Below are positions 1 to 8,419 of a stretch of 64,000 bases of DNA, in pieces; position 1 is the first letter of the stretch; every line of letters begins with the position of its first letter. Position numbers and translations under genes: made by a program. The notes under the pieces are model-generated. The model did not search any database and was not told where the DNA came from. It saw only the letters and a list, made by a program, of their open reading frames with translations. Origin of the DNA: Ktedonobacter sp. SOSP1-85. Its GTDB lineage: Bacteria > Chloroflexota > Ktedonobacteria > Ktedonobacterales > Ktedonobacteraceae. The stretch covers positions 2,085,501 through 2,149,500 of the forward strand of contig NZ_BNJI01000001.1 in NCBI RefSeq assembly GCF_016587415.1, in the 5' to 3' direction.

Positions 1-396
1 GGCGCATGGTTTACTCTCCCCCTGGGCGTGGTCTGGCTCAGCGTGCTCCTCCTGCTCGCCATCATTGGTATCGCGCTCTACACGCTGACACAAAACACCA
101 AGTCCAATACATCTGAAGAGGTCTATCACTCACGCTGGGCGGGCGAGATCATTACGACGCTTGGCATCGCCAGCCTGGTCCTCTACCTCTGGTCCTATTT
201 CCTGGTCATACTCCGCATCCAGGGAGTCTACCCGGCGCAGATGCAGGCAGCCGTTAGCCTGGGAATAGGCTCTCTGCTCACCATCTTCTTTATGCTTGTC
301 ACGATTGCTGGCGGAGTGCTCGCACTTACCAACAAACGAAAAGCCCGCAAACAAGGAACGGGGCAGCTCTCGATGAAAAATAATGCCCAGGCATAG
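1..396 (+). CDS. integral membrane protein, 5' end outside window
   Basis: The frame is open from base 1, so the true start lies upstream; the first in-window start is a GTG at 28. About 130 codons are visible. Three hydrophobic segments can be seen: near the left edge (VWLSVLLLLAIIGIALY), in the middle (IASLVLYLWSYFLVIL) and near the end (LGIGSLLTIFFMLVTIAGG). A short basic tail (NKRKARKQG) follows, suggesting a cytoplasmic C terminus. I do not recognise a family and infer no function. A 19-bp perfect hairpin begins 8 nt after the stop and probably ends the transcript. Confidence 0.6.
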   Translation, partial: GAWFTLPLGVVWLSVLLLLAIIGIALYTLTQNTKSNTSEEVYHSRWAGEIITTLGIASLVLYLWSYFLVILRIQGVYPAQMQAAVSLGIGSLLTIFFMLVTIAGGVLALTNKRKARKQGTGQLSMKNNAQA

Positions 397-404
397 AATA
401 GGCA

Positions 405-446
405 ATTATACAGTCAGGAAAGCTGAGGCTTTCCTGACTGTATAAT
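405..446. terminator. 19-bp perfect inverted repeat, bidirectional terminator
   Basis: Arms 405-423 and 428-446 are perfectly complementary around a TGAG loop. It lies between the stop of the membrane protein gene (396) and the stop of the small minus-strand gene (465), so it could end both transcripts. The arms start with ATTATA, so each orientation ends in a short A/T-rich stretch. Confidence 0.7.
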
Positions 447-464
447 GTAGGCTCAAGAAAACTC

Positions 465-758
465 TTATGTAGCTGAGTAAGACCGCTTAATGCTCCGCTC
501 ACTGGCTTGATATTCCTGATAAGCATCCAGAAAGCGCTGAATAAACATTCTATATTCATCTTTCACAGGCAACTCTTCATCTACTTTGATTCGTCGCCTG
601 ATGCCGACCTGCTCTCTCCCCTGCACCGGATCATAGCCAACCTTTTCAAATGATTCCCAATACAGACCAGTGCCACGACTGTGCCAGGTAGGAAGAGTGT
701 AGTAGTCGATGCCATGCTGAAAGAGCTGGTAAATGACTTGAAATGTGGCATTTACCAT
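465..758 (-). CDS. small hypothetical protein (97 aa)
   Basis: Unrecognised small protein with aromatic-rich N terminus (FQHGIDYYTLPTW) and a charged C-terminal half (RRRIKVDEELPVKDEYR). It has no signal peptide or membrane segment. Support for it being real is circumstantial: it is not a shadow of another gene, its composition is protein-like, and a bidirectional hairpin at 405-446 sits 18 nt past its stop, as expected for a transcribed gene. No strong ribosome binding site is visible before the ATG. It could also be a decayed fragment of a larger gene. Confidence 0.45.
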   Translation of the reverse strand: MVNATFQVIYQLFQHGIDYYTLPTWHSRGTGLYWESFEKVGYDPVQGREQVGIRRRIKVDEELPVKDEYRMFIQRFLDAYQEYQASERSIKRSYSAT

Positions 759-958
759 TTACACATGCCGTCTCTTCTCTGAAGCATATTGCGCCAGGTT
801 TGGCCACAATATGCTACAAATTCCATCATGCCCCAAGATTCCTCTTTGTTCTGCTTTTCGACTTTCAAAAAGCCCTGGCCCTGGGAACCTTTCTGTTGCT
901 GAGAGCATCTTTATTCAATGAGAAGTGCTTCTCACAGACCAATTAATAAGTTTAGAAA

Positions 959-1525
959 GTGTTCAAGGTGATAGACGAAACCATCATTCTACGTGCGCAG
1001 AAAGGCGATTCTCGGGCTTTTCAACAGATCGTTGAGAAGTACCATGGACTCACCTGGCGCACTGCTCGTGTTCTCCTCGGAAACTCGACGCTGGTGGAGG
1101 ATATCTTGCAGGAGGCCTGGATCGATGTCTGGCGAGGCTTACCACGCCTCCAGAATCGCCAGACCTTCCGTTCCTGGTTACTGACTGTGGTCGCTAATCG
1201 CTGTCGAATGACGTTCCGTCGTTCCGTTCCGATGACAGTGTCCATGGAAACTGAGCCAGATGTGCTGTTGTTGCCGAGTGAGATCGAGGATGCCCTCGAA
1301 CAGATTATGCGCCAAGAAATGTCCGTGGATCTCCAGGCGGCTCTGGGGATGCTCCCAGCCGATCAGCGGCGGGTGCTGGAACTGCGCTATTTTGCCGATC
1401 TGGAACTAAGCGAGATAGCCGAAGTAACCTCTCTGCCTCTGGGTACGGTAAAATCGCGTCTGCATCGGGCGACCAATGCCCTTCGTACACTGTTGCAAGT
1501 CAAGAAGGAGAAGCTTTTTCTATGA
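959..1525 (+). CDS. ECF-type RNA polymerase sigma factor
   Basis: A 188-residue sigma-70 family protein of the ECF size class. Region 2 is seen in the first half (DSRAFQQIVEKYHGLTWRTA, then LVEDILQEAWIDVWRGL and SWLLTVVANRC). Region 4 lies in the last third (LPADQRRVLELRYFADLELS and LPLGTVKSRLHRA), a typical helix-turn-helix for -35 recognition. The start is a GTG at 959; a second in-frame GTG at 968 is possible, and neither has a strong Shine-Dalgarno. The stop overlaps the ATG of the next gene by 4 nt (ATGA), so the pair is translationally coupled. The neighbour looks like its anti-sigma partner. Confidence 0.85.
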   Translation: MFKVIDETIILRAQKGDSRAFQQIVEKYHGLTWRTARVLLGNSTLVEDILQEAWIDVWRGLPRLQNRQTFRSWLLTVVANRCRMTFRRSVPMTVSMETEPDVLLLPSEIEDALEQIMRQEMSVDLQAALGMLPADQRRVLELRYFADLELSEIAEVTSLPLGTVKSRLHRATNALRTLLQVKKEKLFL

Positions 1526-2652
1526 ATATGCCTGTTCAAGATCTGGAACAGCAGCTGCGCAGCCATTATCAGCAGGAGATGGGCGAGCCATCGCCTTCCT
1601 CCGCTCTCTGGCGGCAAATCGCTGATCGCTTGCCCACGCAAACTCCACAGCAACAGCGGCTGGCCTGGTGGCAGCGCTGGCTCTCGGCGTTCTCTGCGCC
1701 CAGCGCCTCACCGTCTGCGCCCCGTCGAGCACCGGCCCGCCTGGTGGCTGCCTGTTCACTGATGCTGGGAGCACTGCTGCTCGTCTCCGGCCTGGCCTAT
1801 ACGGCCATCGCGTTCAGCTCTTCGCAGACCCGGACCCGCGTGGCAAACCGTCCCATGGCTTCGCAGGCCAACACGGATGTGCTGCTCTCACAACTGCTGA
1901 CGAGCACAAAACAGCCAGTCACCCAACAAGCGCTGCGCTACAATCTGTTCACTAATCTCAATCTGGCCCAAAAAGCTGGTTCTGACACGGTGAAGCTGCA
2001 AAAGGTGTATGCAGATGCCAACCATCTTGTGCTCGGTTATACCATTACTGGCAAAATAGATACTACAGCTAATGATACTCCTGATGATCCGAAGCATCCG
2101 CAAAATTTGCCAACCATTACGCTTTCTGATGGACAAACGCTCAAAGCGATTCTGGTCGAAGCCAAGCGGGAAGCGAGTAAAGGGCAGATTGCAGTTCTTG
2201 CCTCCTTCAACATGCCGAGCATTCAGGGGAGCCCTAAGCAATTGGGCCTGCATATCAGTGTTGTTACGACTGACTCGACTGCCAATTTCGACCAGACGGT
2301 GCCTTTTGACGCAGGCAAGACGGTACAGGTCAATCAGAGCGTGACCTCGGATGGACGCACCATTACGCTCAACCGAGTAGTGATCACGGCTACCGAAACC
2401 CGTGTTTACTATACCGTTCAGGGTGCGTCTTTCTCTCCCGTATGGGAGCTGTCGGTAGCAAGTCATACCTACCACGCATATATGGGTTCTGTTCCTCCCG
2501 GTGTGGAAGATTTCGGCGCCTTCAATGCGAATTTGCGGAACCAGACTGGAACCTGGACCTTGAAGATATCTGGCCGTCAACTAGATAGTCAGCATGTTAA
2601 GGGCTTTCAGGAGACAAATGGTTCCTGGCAGTTTACCTTCACGGTAAACTGA
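1522..2652 (+). CDS. anti-sigma-like membrane protein with extracytoplasmic DUF4179-type region
   Basis: A 376-residue protein coupled to the sigma factor by an ATGA overlap. The N-terminal ~75 residues are soluble and polar, where a sigma-binding domain would be expected. One membrane segment follows (LVAACSLMLGALLLVSGLAY, about residues 74-93), then a ~280-residue outside region rich in beta-forming sequence (VKLQKVYADANHLVLGYTI; GRTITLNRVVITATETRVYY). This layout matches DUF4179-type proteins encoded next to ECF sigma factors in Gram-positive-type bacteria. The anti-sigma role is inferred from position and topology. No HCC zinc motif is visible. A terminator-like hairpin follows at 2685-2730. 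Confidence 0.7.
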   Translation: MNMPVQDLEQQLRSHYQQEMGEPSPSSALWRQIADRLPTQTPQQQRLAWWQRWLSAFSAPSASPSAPRRAPARLVAACSLMLGALLLVSGLAYTAIAFSSSQTRTRVANRPMASQANTDVLLSQLLTSTKQPVTQQALRYNLFTNLNLAQKAGSDTVKLQKVYADANHLVLGYTITGKIDTTANDTPDDPKHPQNLPTITLSDGQTLKAILVEAKREASKGQIAVLASFNMPSIQGSPKQLGLHISVVTTDSTANFDQTVPFDAGKTVQVNQSVTSDGRTITLNRVVITATETRVYYTVQGASFSPVWELSVASHTYHAYMGSVPPGVEDFGAFNANLRNQTGTWTLKISGRQLDSQHVKGFQETNGSWQFTFTVN

Positions 2653-2684
2653 ACCTGACTCTCCTCGCCCTATAAGGGAAAGTG

Positions 2685-2730
2685 AAAAGGAGCAGAACGA
2701 GCATGGTACTGTGCTTGTTCTGCTCCTTTT
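2685..2730 (+). terminator. terminator hairpin after anti-sigma gene
   Basis: The arms AAAAGGAGCAGAAC (2685-2698) and GTTCTGCTCCTTTT (2717-2730) pair perfectly and extend inward over one mismatch (AGCA/TGCT). The 3' arm ends in TTTTTG, giving a U-tract for termination of the sigma/anti-sigma transcript. Confidence 0.8.
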
Positions 2731-2761
2731 TGTTTCTCCTCTGCAAGAGCAGGACCACAGG

Positions 2762-2804
2762 CCCTCCCTTTCCTGCCTATCAACGGGGGACAGGAAAGGG
2801 AGGG
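2762..2804. repeat. 14-bp inverted repeat upstream of GNAT gene
   Basis: Arms 2762-2775 (CCCTCCCTTTCCTG) and 2791-2804 are perfect complements with a 15-nt loop. It lies between the terminator above and the acetyltransferase start at 2889, so it may form in the 5' leader of that gene. No U-tract follows. Confidence 0.5.
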
Positions 2805-2888
2805 TTGATTGCGGGCAGAGTCCCTTGCAGTCCCGCTCCTCGTATGGTATCATCGCTCGCATGCTCAACAAGGAAAGGAAGGCTTGTA

Positions 2889-3464
2889 ATGGAATTAGAT
2901 ACATCAGCGTCAATCTGGCAGGGCAAGCTGGTGCGATTGCGTAGCCATGAGCCTGGCGACTGGGAAAACTACTGGATCTGGGATCAGGATAGTGAGTCAG
3001 AAAGAAAAGATGGTCCTCTTTCTTTTCCGCGGTCGCAAGAACGGATGAAACACTGGACGCAAGAAGCAGCAGTGAGGAAGCAAGAGGGCAACAATTGGAA
3101 TTTTCTTATCGAGAACAACGAAGGCAAGGTGGTTGGCAGGATTGGCTCACATGATCGCGATCCACGTGTGGGGCATTTCGGGTATGGGCTTGCCATCTCG
3201 AAAGAGCATCGACGGAAAGGTTATGCCAGCGAGGTCATCTTGCTCCTGCTGCGCTATTTCTTTCAAGAATTACGCTATCAGAAGGTCACTATTCAGGTAG
3301 CCAGCTTCAACGAAGATTCGATAGGTCTGCATGAACATCTTGGTTTCCAATTGGAGGGACGCATTCGCAGGGCTATTTTTACCAAAGGTCAATACTTTGA
3401 CGTACTCAATTATGGGCTAACGGTAGAGGAATTTGAGGAGAAGCATGCTCACAAGTTCTCCTAA
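2889..3464 (+). CDS. GNAT family N-acetyltransferase
   Basis: A 191-residue acetyltransferase of the RimJ/RimL-like GNAT type. The acetyl-CoA loop is visible as EHRRKGYASEVILLLLRYFF, preceded by the beta strand VGRIGSHDRDP..GYGLAIS and followed by ASFNEDSIGLHEHLGFQLEG, the usual N-S..LYEKLGF element of this class. The substrate is unknown; protein N termini, aminoglycosides or small amines are all possible. I chose the ATG at 2889 because AAGGAAAGG lies 11 nt upstream. A longer in-frame version starting at 2682 would be translated through the upstream hairpins and is unlikely. Confidence 0.8.
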   Translation: MELDTSASIWQGKLVRLRSHEPGDWENYWIWDQDSESERKDGPLSFPRSQERMKHWTQEAAVRKQEGNNWNFLIENNEGKVVGRIGSHDRDPRVGHFGYGLAISKEHRRKGYASEVILLLLRYFFQELRYQKVTIQVASFNEDSIGLHEHLGFQLEGRIRRAIFTKGQYFDVLNYGLTVEEFEEKHAHKFS

Positions 3465-3797
3465 TTGAGTTGTTCGTCCGTGCGATTCTGCGGGCCAAAT
3501 CAGCCTGTGAAATGGGCATGCAAGGATCTGCTTAATTTGGGTGAAGCATGTTTGTTTACTATCATATGCGAATTTTTCATGTGTAAAGCTCTTTTTCATC
3601 CTACAAAGCGTGGAGCACACGCTGGAGAAGGAGGGGAAAACCTGCCCTGCCGTAGCCCATCCGTTTCATCAATTTGAGCTTGTTTACTTTCCCCTCGACC
3701 AGACCGTTGTTTTGAGGAAAGGTGAGTCCGCTTCTCAAATTCATCATTCTTCATTTTCTACACAACAGCTTTCTTGAGTTCACGACAACAACCAATT
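3465..3797. other. intergenic, convergent spacer without recognisable feature
   Basis: 333 bp between the ends of the acetyltransferase (+) and the RocB-like gene (-). I see no convincing gene or long hairpin. A weak TTTGAG/CTCAAA pairing near 3710-3740 is the only structure noticed. Short open frames here lack ribosome binding sites and protein-like composition. Confidence 0.5.
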
Positions 3798-5453
3798 CTA
3801 TGCTTTACGCAGGCATTGAGCCAGGACCTGAATGACTTCGTAGAGCATTTGGGGCAAGGCACCAAAGGAGTAGGACATCAAGACGGCCTCGTCGCGCTGG
3901 TGCGCACCACGCCCATGCACACCCCAGTTGAAGACAGGAAGCTGTAGCTGCTGCATCAAGCCCAGCGGCAGGCTATAGGCACCAGGGCGTGACACCTCAT
4001 CGTCATCGCGCCAGATCGGCATATTGGCGGTTAAGGCCGTAATATCCATCTGCTCATCGAGCTGAAGGTAACTAATATCGGAGAGAAGCGGGAAGAACTC
4101 GCGCCGCGCCAGGTGCTGCTCAGGATGCGCATGCACCACCTCGTCGATGGCCTCGGATAAGAGGCCCGCACTCTCAGGGACATGAGGATAGTAAGGCGGC
4201 GCGTAATAGATGACGACCGCGGGACCGCGAAGGTTGCTCAACGACCAGAGCCGCTGCACGAGATGCAGCGAGCGCTCGCGCTTATCCAGAGTTGGCGGCA
4301 ACTGCTGCCAGGCCTCGTCGAGCGCCTGGCGCACGCGCGCCTCGCCCAGGCGACGCACCGTCTCCGCATACAGCTCCGCATAACTCAAAATGGTGCCGCG
4401 CCGAGGCTCAATATGCTCGGACTGGCTTGTGGCTCTCCGCCAACGACGCTCTGTCTCATCTACGCGCTGCAAGAGCCGTTCTAGCGCCGTCTGAGCAACC
4501 TGGCGCAGGCGTTGTAGTAACTCCTCAGGGCCACTGGTCAGCGTCAGGACGTTGAGGTAGAAATAGGCCGCGAAGGGGAGTTGGACATCATAGTGCTGCT
4601 TGAGATCGGTGGCGTGGAGCGTTACCGGAGGAACCGTGCGTTGTCCCTTGCCCGTATCACATAGCTCGTCATTCATGCTTAGATCGCGGATCAGTTCGGC
4701 CATCAACAGATTGGCATCCAGGCCGGCGAAGGGCGCGCCAACATGCGATTCGCGCCCGATACAGAGGAAGCTTGGCAGGAGCTTGCCAACCGTGCCGCCA
4801 TAGACATAGCGATGCGGGTCACCGGGGTAGAGCGCGGAGGCATAATCGGTATTGAGTACACCCAGGTAGCGCAATTGCTGCTCCTCGCGCCAGCGCACCA
4901 GGAAACGCACCGCCTGCAAGACGCCCGCAGACTCGTTCTCTTCGTCAGGAGTCGCTAGCATCAGGACCGAAAACGGGAGCGGACTCTCGTGACTGTTTGC
5001 GACCAGGTGGCGCATCAAGGCAATATTGACGGCGACGCCACTCTTCATATCGCCAACGCCTCGCCCAAAGAGCCAGTCGCTCCGCTCACCCTCCAGGGTA
5101 ACATCAGGAGGGAGCAGCTCATCTATATGTCGCGCCAGTTCCGCAGGTTGCAAGGCCAACGGCTCCAGGTCGCCATAATCGGCGGTATCCACAGTGTCAA
5201 AATGGCCCAGCAAGATCAGCGTCTCCGGCCCCTGCCCACGCAGGAAGGCATAGACATTCTTGCGCCCATAAGGGTCATCCTGGATCAGATCAAAGCCACT
5301 CGCTGTATAGAGCGACTCCAGGCCATCTTTATGCAACAAGGCCAGGATCTCACTGGCAACAACGTTCTCCTCTTCGCTAGGGCTGACGCCACGAATCACC
5401 ACCAGCCGCTCGGTATATGCCTTCACGTCTGCAAACCAATCAAGCTGCTGCAT
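3798..5453 (-). CDS. rocB: M20 family peptidase, RocB-like
   Basis: A 551-residue M20-clan metallohydrolase whose length and layout match RocB, a protein linked to arginine utilisation in Bacillus. Metal and catalytic motifs are in order: HFDTVD (first His ligand plus Asp), FGRGVGDMKSG (bridging Asp), TPDEENES (catalytic Glu pair), and SHVGAPFAGLDAN at the start of the dimerisation region. The start at 5453 is supported by TTGGAGG 7 nt upstream. It is transcribed alone and diverges from tnpB. The biochemical role of RocB is not well established, so the substrate is left open (an amidohydrolase or peptidase reaction is expected). No other arginine catabolic gene is adjacent. Confidence 0.8.
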   Translation of the reverse strand: MQQLDWFADVKAYTERLVVIRGVSPSEEENVVASEILALLHKDGLESLYTASGFDLIQDDPYGRKNVYAFLRGQGPETLILLGHFDTVDTADYGDLEPLALQPAELARHIDELLPPDVTLEGERSDWLFGRGVGDMKSGVAVNIALMRHLVANSHESPLPFSVLMLATPDEENESAGVLQAVRFLVRWREEQQLRYLGVLNTDYASALYPGDPHRYVYGGTVGKLLPSFLCIGRESHVGAPFAGLDANLLMAELIRDLSMNDELCDTGKGQRTVPPVTLHATDLKQHYDVQLPFAAYFYLNVLTLTSGPEELLQRLRQVAQTALERLLQRVDETERRWRRATSQSEHIEPRRGTILSYAELYAETVRRLGEARVRQALDEAWQQLPPTLDKRERSLHLVQRLWSLSNLRGPAVVIYYAPPYYPHVPESAGLLSEAIDEVVHAHPEQHLARREFFPLLSDISYLQLDEQMDITALTANMPIWRDDDEVSRPGAYSLPLGLMQQLQLPVFNWGVHGRGAHQRDEAVLMSYSFGALPQMLYEVIQVLAQCLRKA

Positions 5454-6114
5454 GCCTTACCTCCAATTGGGAGCATTCCCAGATGCTTTTAGAGAAGATA
5501 ATAGCATAACATCCAGAGAATTTGCGACGCCATCACGGGAAAACATGCGTACTGCATCGCAACAAGAGACGCATTTCGAGTTCCACCTATAGAGAGCGTC
5601 GAGTAAGAGAACGGAAGAAAACAGCGCAGCGCGCATCAGTTCTCCGGTATAACTAGAGTGCAAATGATGCATCGTCCCCCGGTTTCGTAGCGCGTCCGTG
5701 TAATGAACCACTCAAGTACTGACAACTGCTCATATCCTTGTCCGTTTTCAGTATCTCGGGGGCGCGTGGTCTCGTCAGCAAGTGGCGGGCCTGGCGAGCC
5801 TACACGCCCCTTACAACACGAACGCCAGCAGAAAGGATACCCATTATGTCGCACTATGATGATTAACCAGATCAGCATAGACCACCCACCCTCATCCTCT
5901 TACCAATCAAACAAAGCGAATGGCGGACGAGAGAGAGTCGTCCGCCATTCGCTTTGCCCACCTTTTAAAAGAATCTCCAACAGTTTACCAAAAGGTAGGA
6001 GAACGCCATCAGATGATGGCACCAAGCAGACATTTCTTTGCCATTGACACAGGAGAATACATGTTCTAATATAGAGGTATAACGTGTTTTGGTGTAGTGC
6101 AAAGGGAAATACCA
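5454..6114. other. intergenic between rocB-like gene and tnpB
   Basis: 660 bp between divergent genes. It holds the 18-bp inverted repeat at 5913-5955 and should include the rocB promoter and the left end of the TnpB element. I cannot fix the left end of the element. The small open frames here (on both strands between 5457 and 6047) overlap each other and have no ribosome binding sites. Confidence 0.45.
5913..5955. repeat. 18-bp perfect inverted repeat in divergent spacer
   Basis: Arms 5913-5930 and 5938-5955 (AAAGCGAATGGCGGACGA and its complement) are perfect, with a 7-nt GAGAGAG loop. The spacer is divergent, so neither flanking gene ends here. It could be part of the left end of the transposable element or an orphan hairpin of the genome-wide type. 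Confidence 0.6.
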
Positions 6115-7278
6115 ATGATTCGTGCCCATAAGATCAGACTTCATCCCACTCCGGAGCAAGCCATCTCCTTTGCTAAAACCGCCGGAACCGCACGCTTTGT
6201 CTGGAACTGGGCACTGGCCGAGTGGAATCGGCAGTATGAGGCCGGAGAGAAACCCACGGCCCTCACACTCAAGAAGCAGTTCAATGCGATCAGGCGCGAG
6301 CAGTTCCCCTGGACCCGGGAGGTCACCAAAAACGCTTCAGACCAACCGTTTCTTGATTTGGGCAAGGCGTTTACCGCGTTCTTTGAGGGCCGTGCTCGTC
6401 GCCCCACGTTCAAGAGCAAAAAGCGAAGCAAGCCGAGCTTCTATCTCGCCAATGATCAGTTTGAACTGGGTGATCACCGCATCTGGGTCCCCAAGCTCGG
6501 CTGGGTGAATATGGCCGAGAAGCTCCGGTTTGAGGGCCGCGTCAAAGGGGCACGGATCACCAAGACAGCCGAGTGGTGGTTTGTCTCCATTCAGGTGCAA
6601 ATGCCAGATGAGATTGCGGCGAAGAAACAGGCGGCTGTCGGCATCGATGTGGGACTCAACCGCCTGGCGACCCTGAGTACGGGAGAGGGAATCGAGAACC
6701 AAGCGTTCCTCAAAACCGCCTTGGGGAAACTGCGTCGGGCGAACAAGCGCCTGCATCGTCGGAAACTGGGCTCAAAAAACCGGGAGAAAGCGCGTAGGCA
6801 GGTGGCACGGCTGCACTACCGGATTACCTGCCTGCGCGATGATGTGCTCCACAAGCTGACCACGCGACTCGCCACCTGTTATGGGATCATTGGCATTGAG
6901 GATCTCCACCTCAAAGGGTTGCTGAAAAATCGCACGCTGGCTCGGTCATTTTCGGATGCGGCGTTCGGCAAATTGCTCTCTCTGCTGAGCAGCAAAATGG
7001 AGCAGCGAGGCGGGCAGGTCATCAAAGTGGACCGCTTCTTTCCATCGAGTAAAAGCTGCCATGGTTGCGATTGGAAGTGGGAAACCATGCAGTTGTCGGA
7101 CCGTGTGTTTCTCTGCCAGAACCCCACATGTGCGTATCACCTTTTCCCACAGGACCGGGACCAGAATGCCGCGTTATGCATTCTTGCTGAAGCCTTACGC
7201 TTGATCGGGCTGATTGATCAAGCCGTCTCCGGTACTGGCTCGGACGAAGACGTTAACTTGGCTGTGGACGCGGGGTAA
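6115..7278 (+). CDS. tnpB: TnpB RNA-guided nuclease of an IS200/IS605-type element (solo)
   Basis: A 387-residue TnpB/OrfB. TnpB proteins are RNA-guided DNA endonucleases ancestral to Cas12. The RuvC residues are intact: Asp178 in GIDVGLN, Glu262 in GIEDLHLKG and Asp347 in DRDQNAA. A four-Cys zinc site lies between the last two motifs (SCHGCDW...CQNPTC). The N-terminal KIRLHPTPEQ..FAKTAGTARFVWNWAL is typical. The ATG at 6115 (MIRAHK) is preferred over one at 6097. No tnpA transposase gene is nearby, so the copy is solo. The frame stops at 7278, but the alternative frame past a GGGG run (7272-7275) continues with GKTKNVPVTLRHLRMKQ, which resembles a TnpB tail, so a 1-nt indel near the end is possible. 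Confidence 0.9.
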   Translation: MIRAHKIRLHPTPEQAISFAKTAGTARFVWNWALAEWNRQYEAGEKPTALTLKKQFNAIRREQFPWTREVTKNASDQPFLDLGKAFTAFFEGRARRPTFKSKKRSKPSFYLANDQFELGDHRIWVPKLGWVNMAEKLRFEGRVKGARITKTAEWWFVSIQVQMPDEIAAKKQAAVGIDVGLNRLATLSTGEGIENQAFLKTALGKLRRANKRLHRRKLGSKNREKARRQVARLHYRITCLRDDVLHKLTTRLATCYGIIGIEDLHLKGLLKNRTLARSFSDAAFGKLLSLLSSKMEQRGGQVIKVDRFFPSSKSCHGCDWKWETMQLSDRVFLCQNPTCAYHLFPQDRDQNAALCILAEALRLIGLIDQAVSGTGSDEDVNLAVDAG

Positions 7279-7367
7279 GACCAAAAACGTACCGGTTACG
7301 TTGAGGCACCTACGGATGAAGCAGCAACAACGAAAGCTGTGGGAGAGCTATGCTTGCATACCTTTTC
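7150..7367 (+). ncRNA. candidate TnpB guide RNA (omega/reRNA) region
   Basis: Known TnpB systems produce their guide RNA from the 3' end of tnpB and the adjoining right end of the element. Here that region runs from about the last RuvC motif to the convergent Sfp-type gene, whose stop is at 7368. The segment after the stop (ACGGATGAAGCAGCAACAAC near 7313-7332) is the likely scaffold end. This placement rests on family knowledge only, and boundaries are not determined. Confidence 0.3.
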
Positions 7368-8147
7368 CTACATTAATCGGAGCAGAGCGTCGTGCCAATC
7401 CCAGCAGCGTACAACGCAGGGGCTGGGGCCAGGGCAAACAGCCAGCGCTCCTGCATACTCCTGGCCTGGATCGAGCGCGAAGAGGCTCCAGTCGGCTGGC
7501 GTACGCTTATCATCCGTGCATGCGAGGAGGGCCGCTGGCTCGCCAGGCTTGAGCGAGACAGTGAAGGAGTCCAGGGGCAACGAGAGGCCCAGACCACGCG
7601 CCTTGATATACGCCTCCTTGCGCGTCCAGCAGTTATAAAAAGCCTGAACGCGCTGCTCGGCAGGCAGAGCCAGCAGCGCGGCACACTCTTCAGGAGCGAA
7701 AAAGTGCCGGGCCAGGCTCTCCAGGTCGCTCTGCGCACGCATGTGCTCCACGTCAACACCTAGAGGCTGAAGCGAGCTAAACGCCAGGAGGATCATGGCA
7801 CCTGAGTGACTAACGTTAAAAGCCAGCCGCACGCCCGGTAGCTCTGGCTTGCCATAGGCATTATAGCGGAAGTTCAGGCTCACTGGTTTCAGTTCTGCCC
7901 CATCCTCACCTGCGGCATACCAGGCAAGCAGCAGGCGCAAGATACCCCGAGCCGTCACAGAGCATTGCCGATCACGTTCAAAGTGGAAGCGCCGGGCACG
8001 TTCGCGCTCCTCTTCGTTGAGCACCTGCCAGAGATCAGCGTAGCGCGCGAGCACCAGGGGCAGGTGTACGCGCCAGATATGTACCTCATTCTGGGTGATA
8101 GGTGGCAGAGAAACTGGTTGTTTCCAAACAAGAGCATTCATATTCAT
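7368..8147 (-). CDS. Sfp-type 4'-phosphopantetheinyl transferase
   Basis: A 259-residue enzyme that transfers phosphopantetheine from CoA to a serine of carrier proteins. All signature motifs are visible: YGKPEL, FNVSHSG, GVDVEHM (Mg-binding Asp/Glu) and FYNCWTRKEAYIKARGLGL. The length is typical of the Sfp class, which serves secondary-metabolite carrier proteins, rather than the short AcpS class. No PKS or NRPS gene is in the window, so it acts in trans. GAGAAGA lies before the ATG at 8147; a second ATG two codons later is equally possible. It is convergent with tnpB, with under 100 bp between the stops. Confidence 0.9.
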   Translation of the reverse strand: MNMNALVWKQPVSLPPITQNEVHIWRVHLPLVLARYADLWQVLNEEERERARRFHFERDRQCSVTARGILRLLLAWYAAGEDGAELKPVSLNFRYNAYGKPELPGVRLAFNVSHSGAMILLAFSSLQPLGVDVEHMRAQSDLESLARHFFAPEECAALLALPAEQRVQAFYNCWTRKEAYIKARGLGLSLPLDSFTVSLKPGEPAALLACTDDKRTPADWSLFALDPGQEYAGALAVCPGPSPCVVRCWDWHDALLRLM

Positions 8148-8419
8148 ACTGTCTTCTCATGAAAAACGATACATCTTCAAATACACGTCTTCAAAGAAAG
8201 TGGAAGATGTCCTCTATTTGTCCCCTGTATGCCTCGTATCCACGGTGTTCAATGCGTTCTCTCCATTCTATCATTTACATGGGAAAACAAAACGCACATT
8301 GGCCACGCTCCTGAGGGTCAGAGAATAACGGCTCACCAGGCATTCCTGTCCATCAAAGATCCACATAAGCACACCGCGCGATCCTGACTATAGAGGAGCA
8401 TCGATATAAGGAGAAGAGC

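Noticed and set aside
2682..2888. N-terminal extension of the GNAT gene back to an ATG at 2682
   Set aside because: It would be translated through the terminator hairpin of the previous gene; the ATG at 2889 has a good ribosome binding site and matches the family start.
5457..6047. Overlapping small frames on both strands between the RocB-like gene and tnpB
   Set aside because: They overlap each other and the inverted repeat, have no ribosome binding sites and low-complexity translations.
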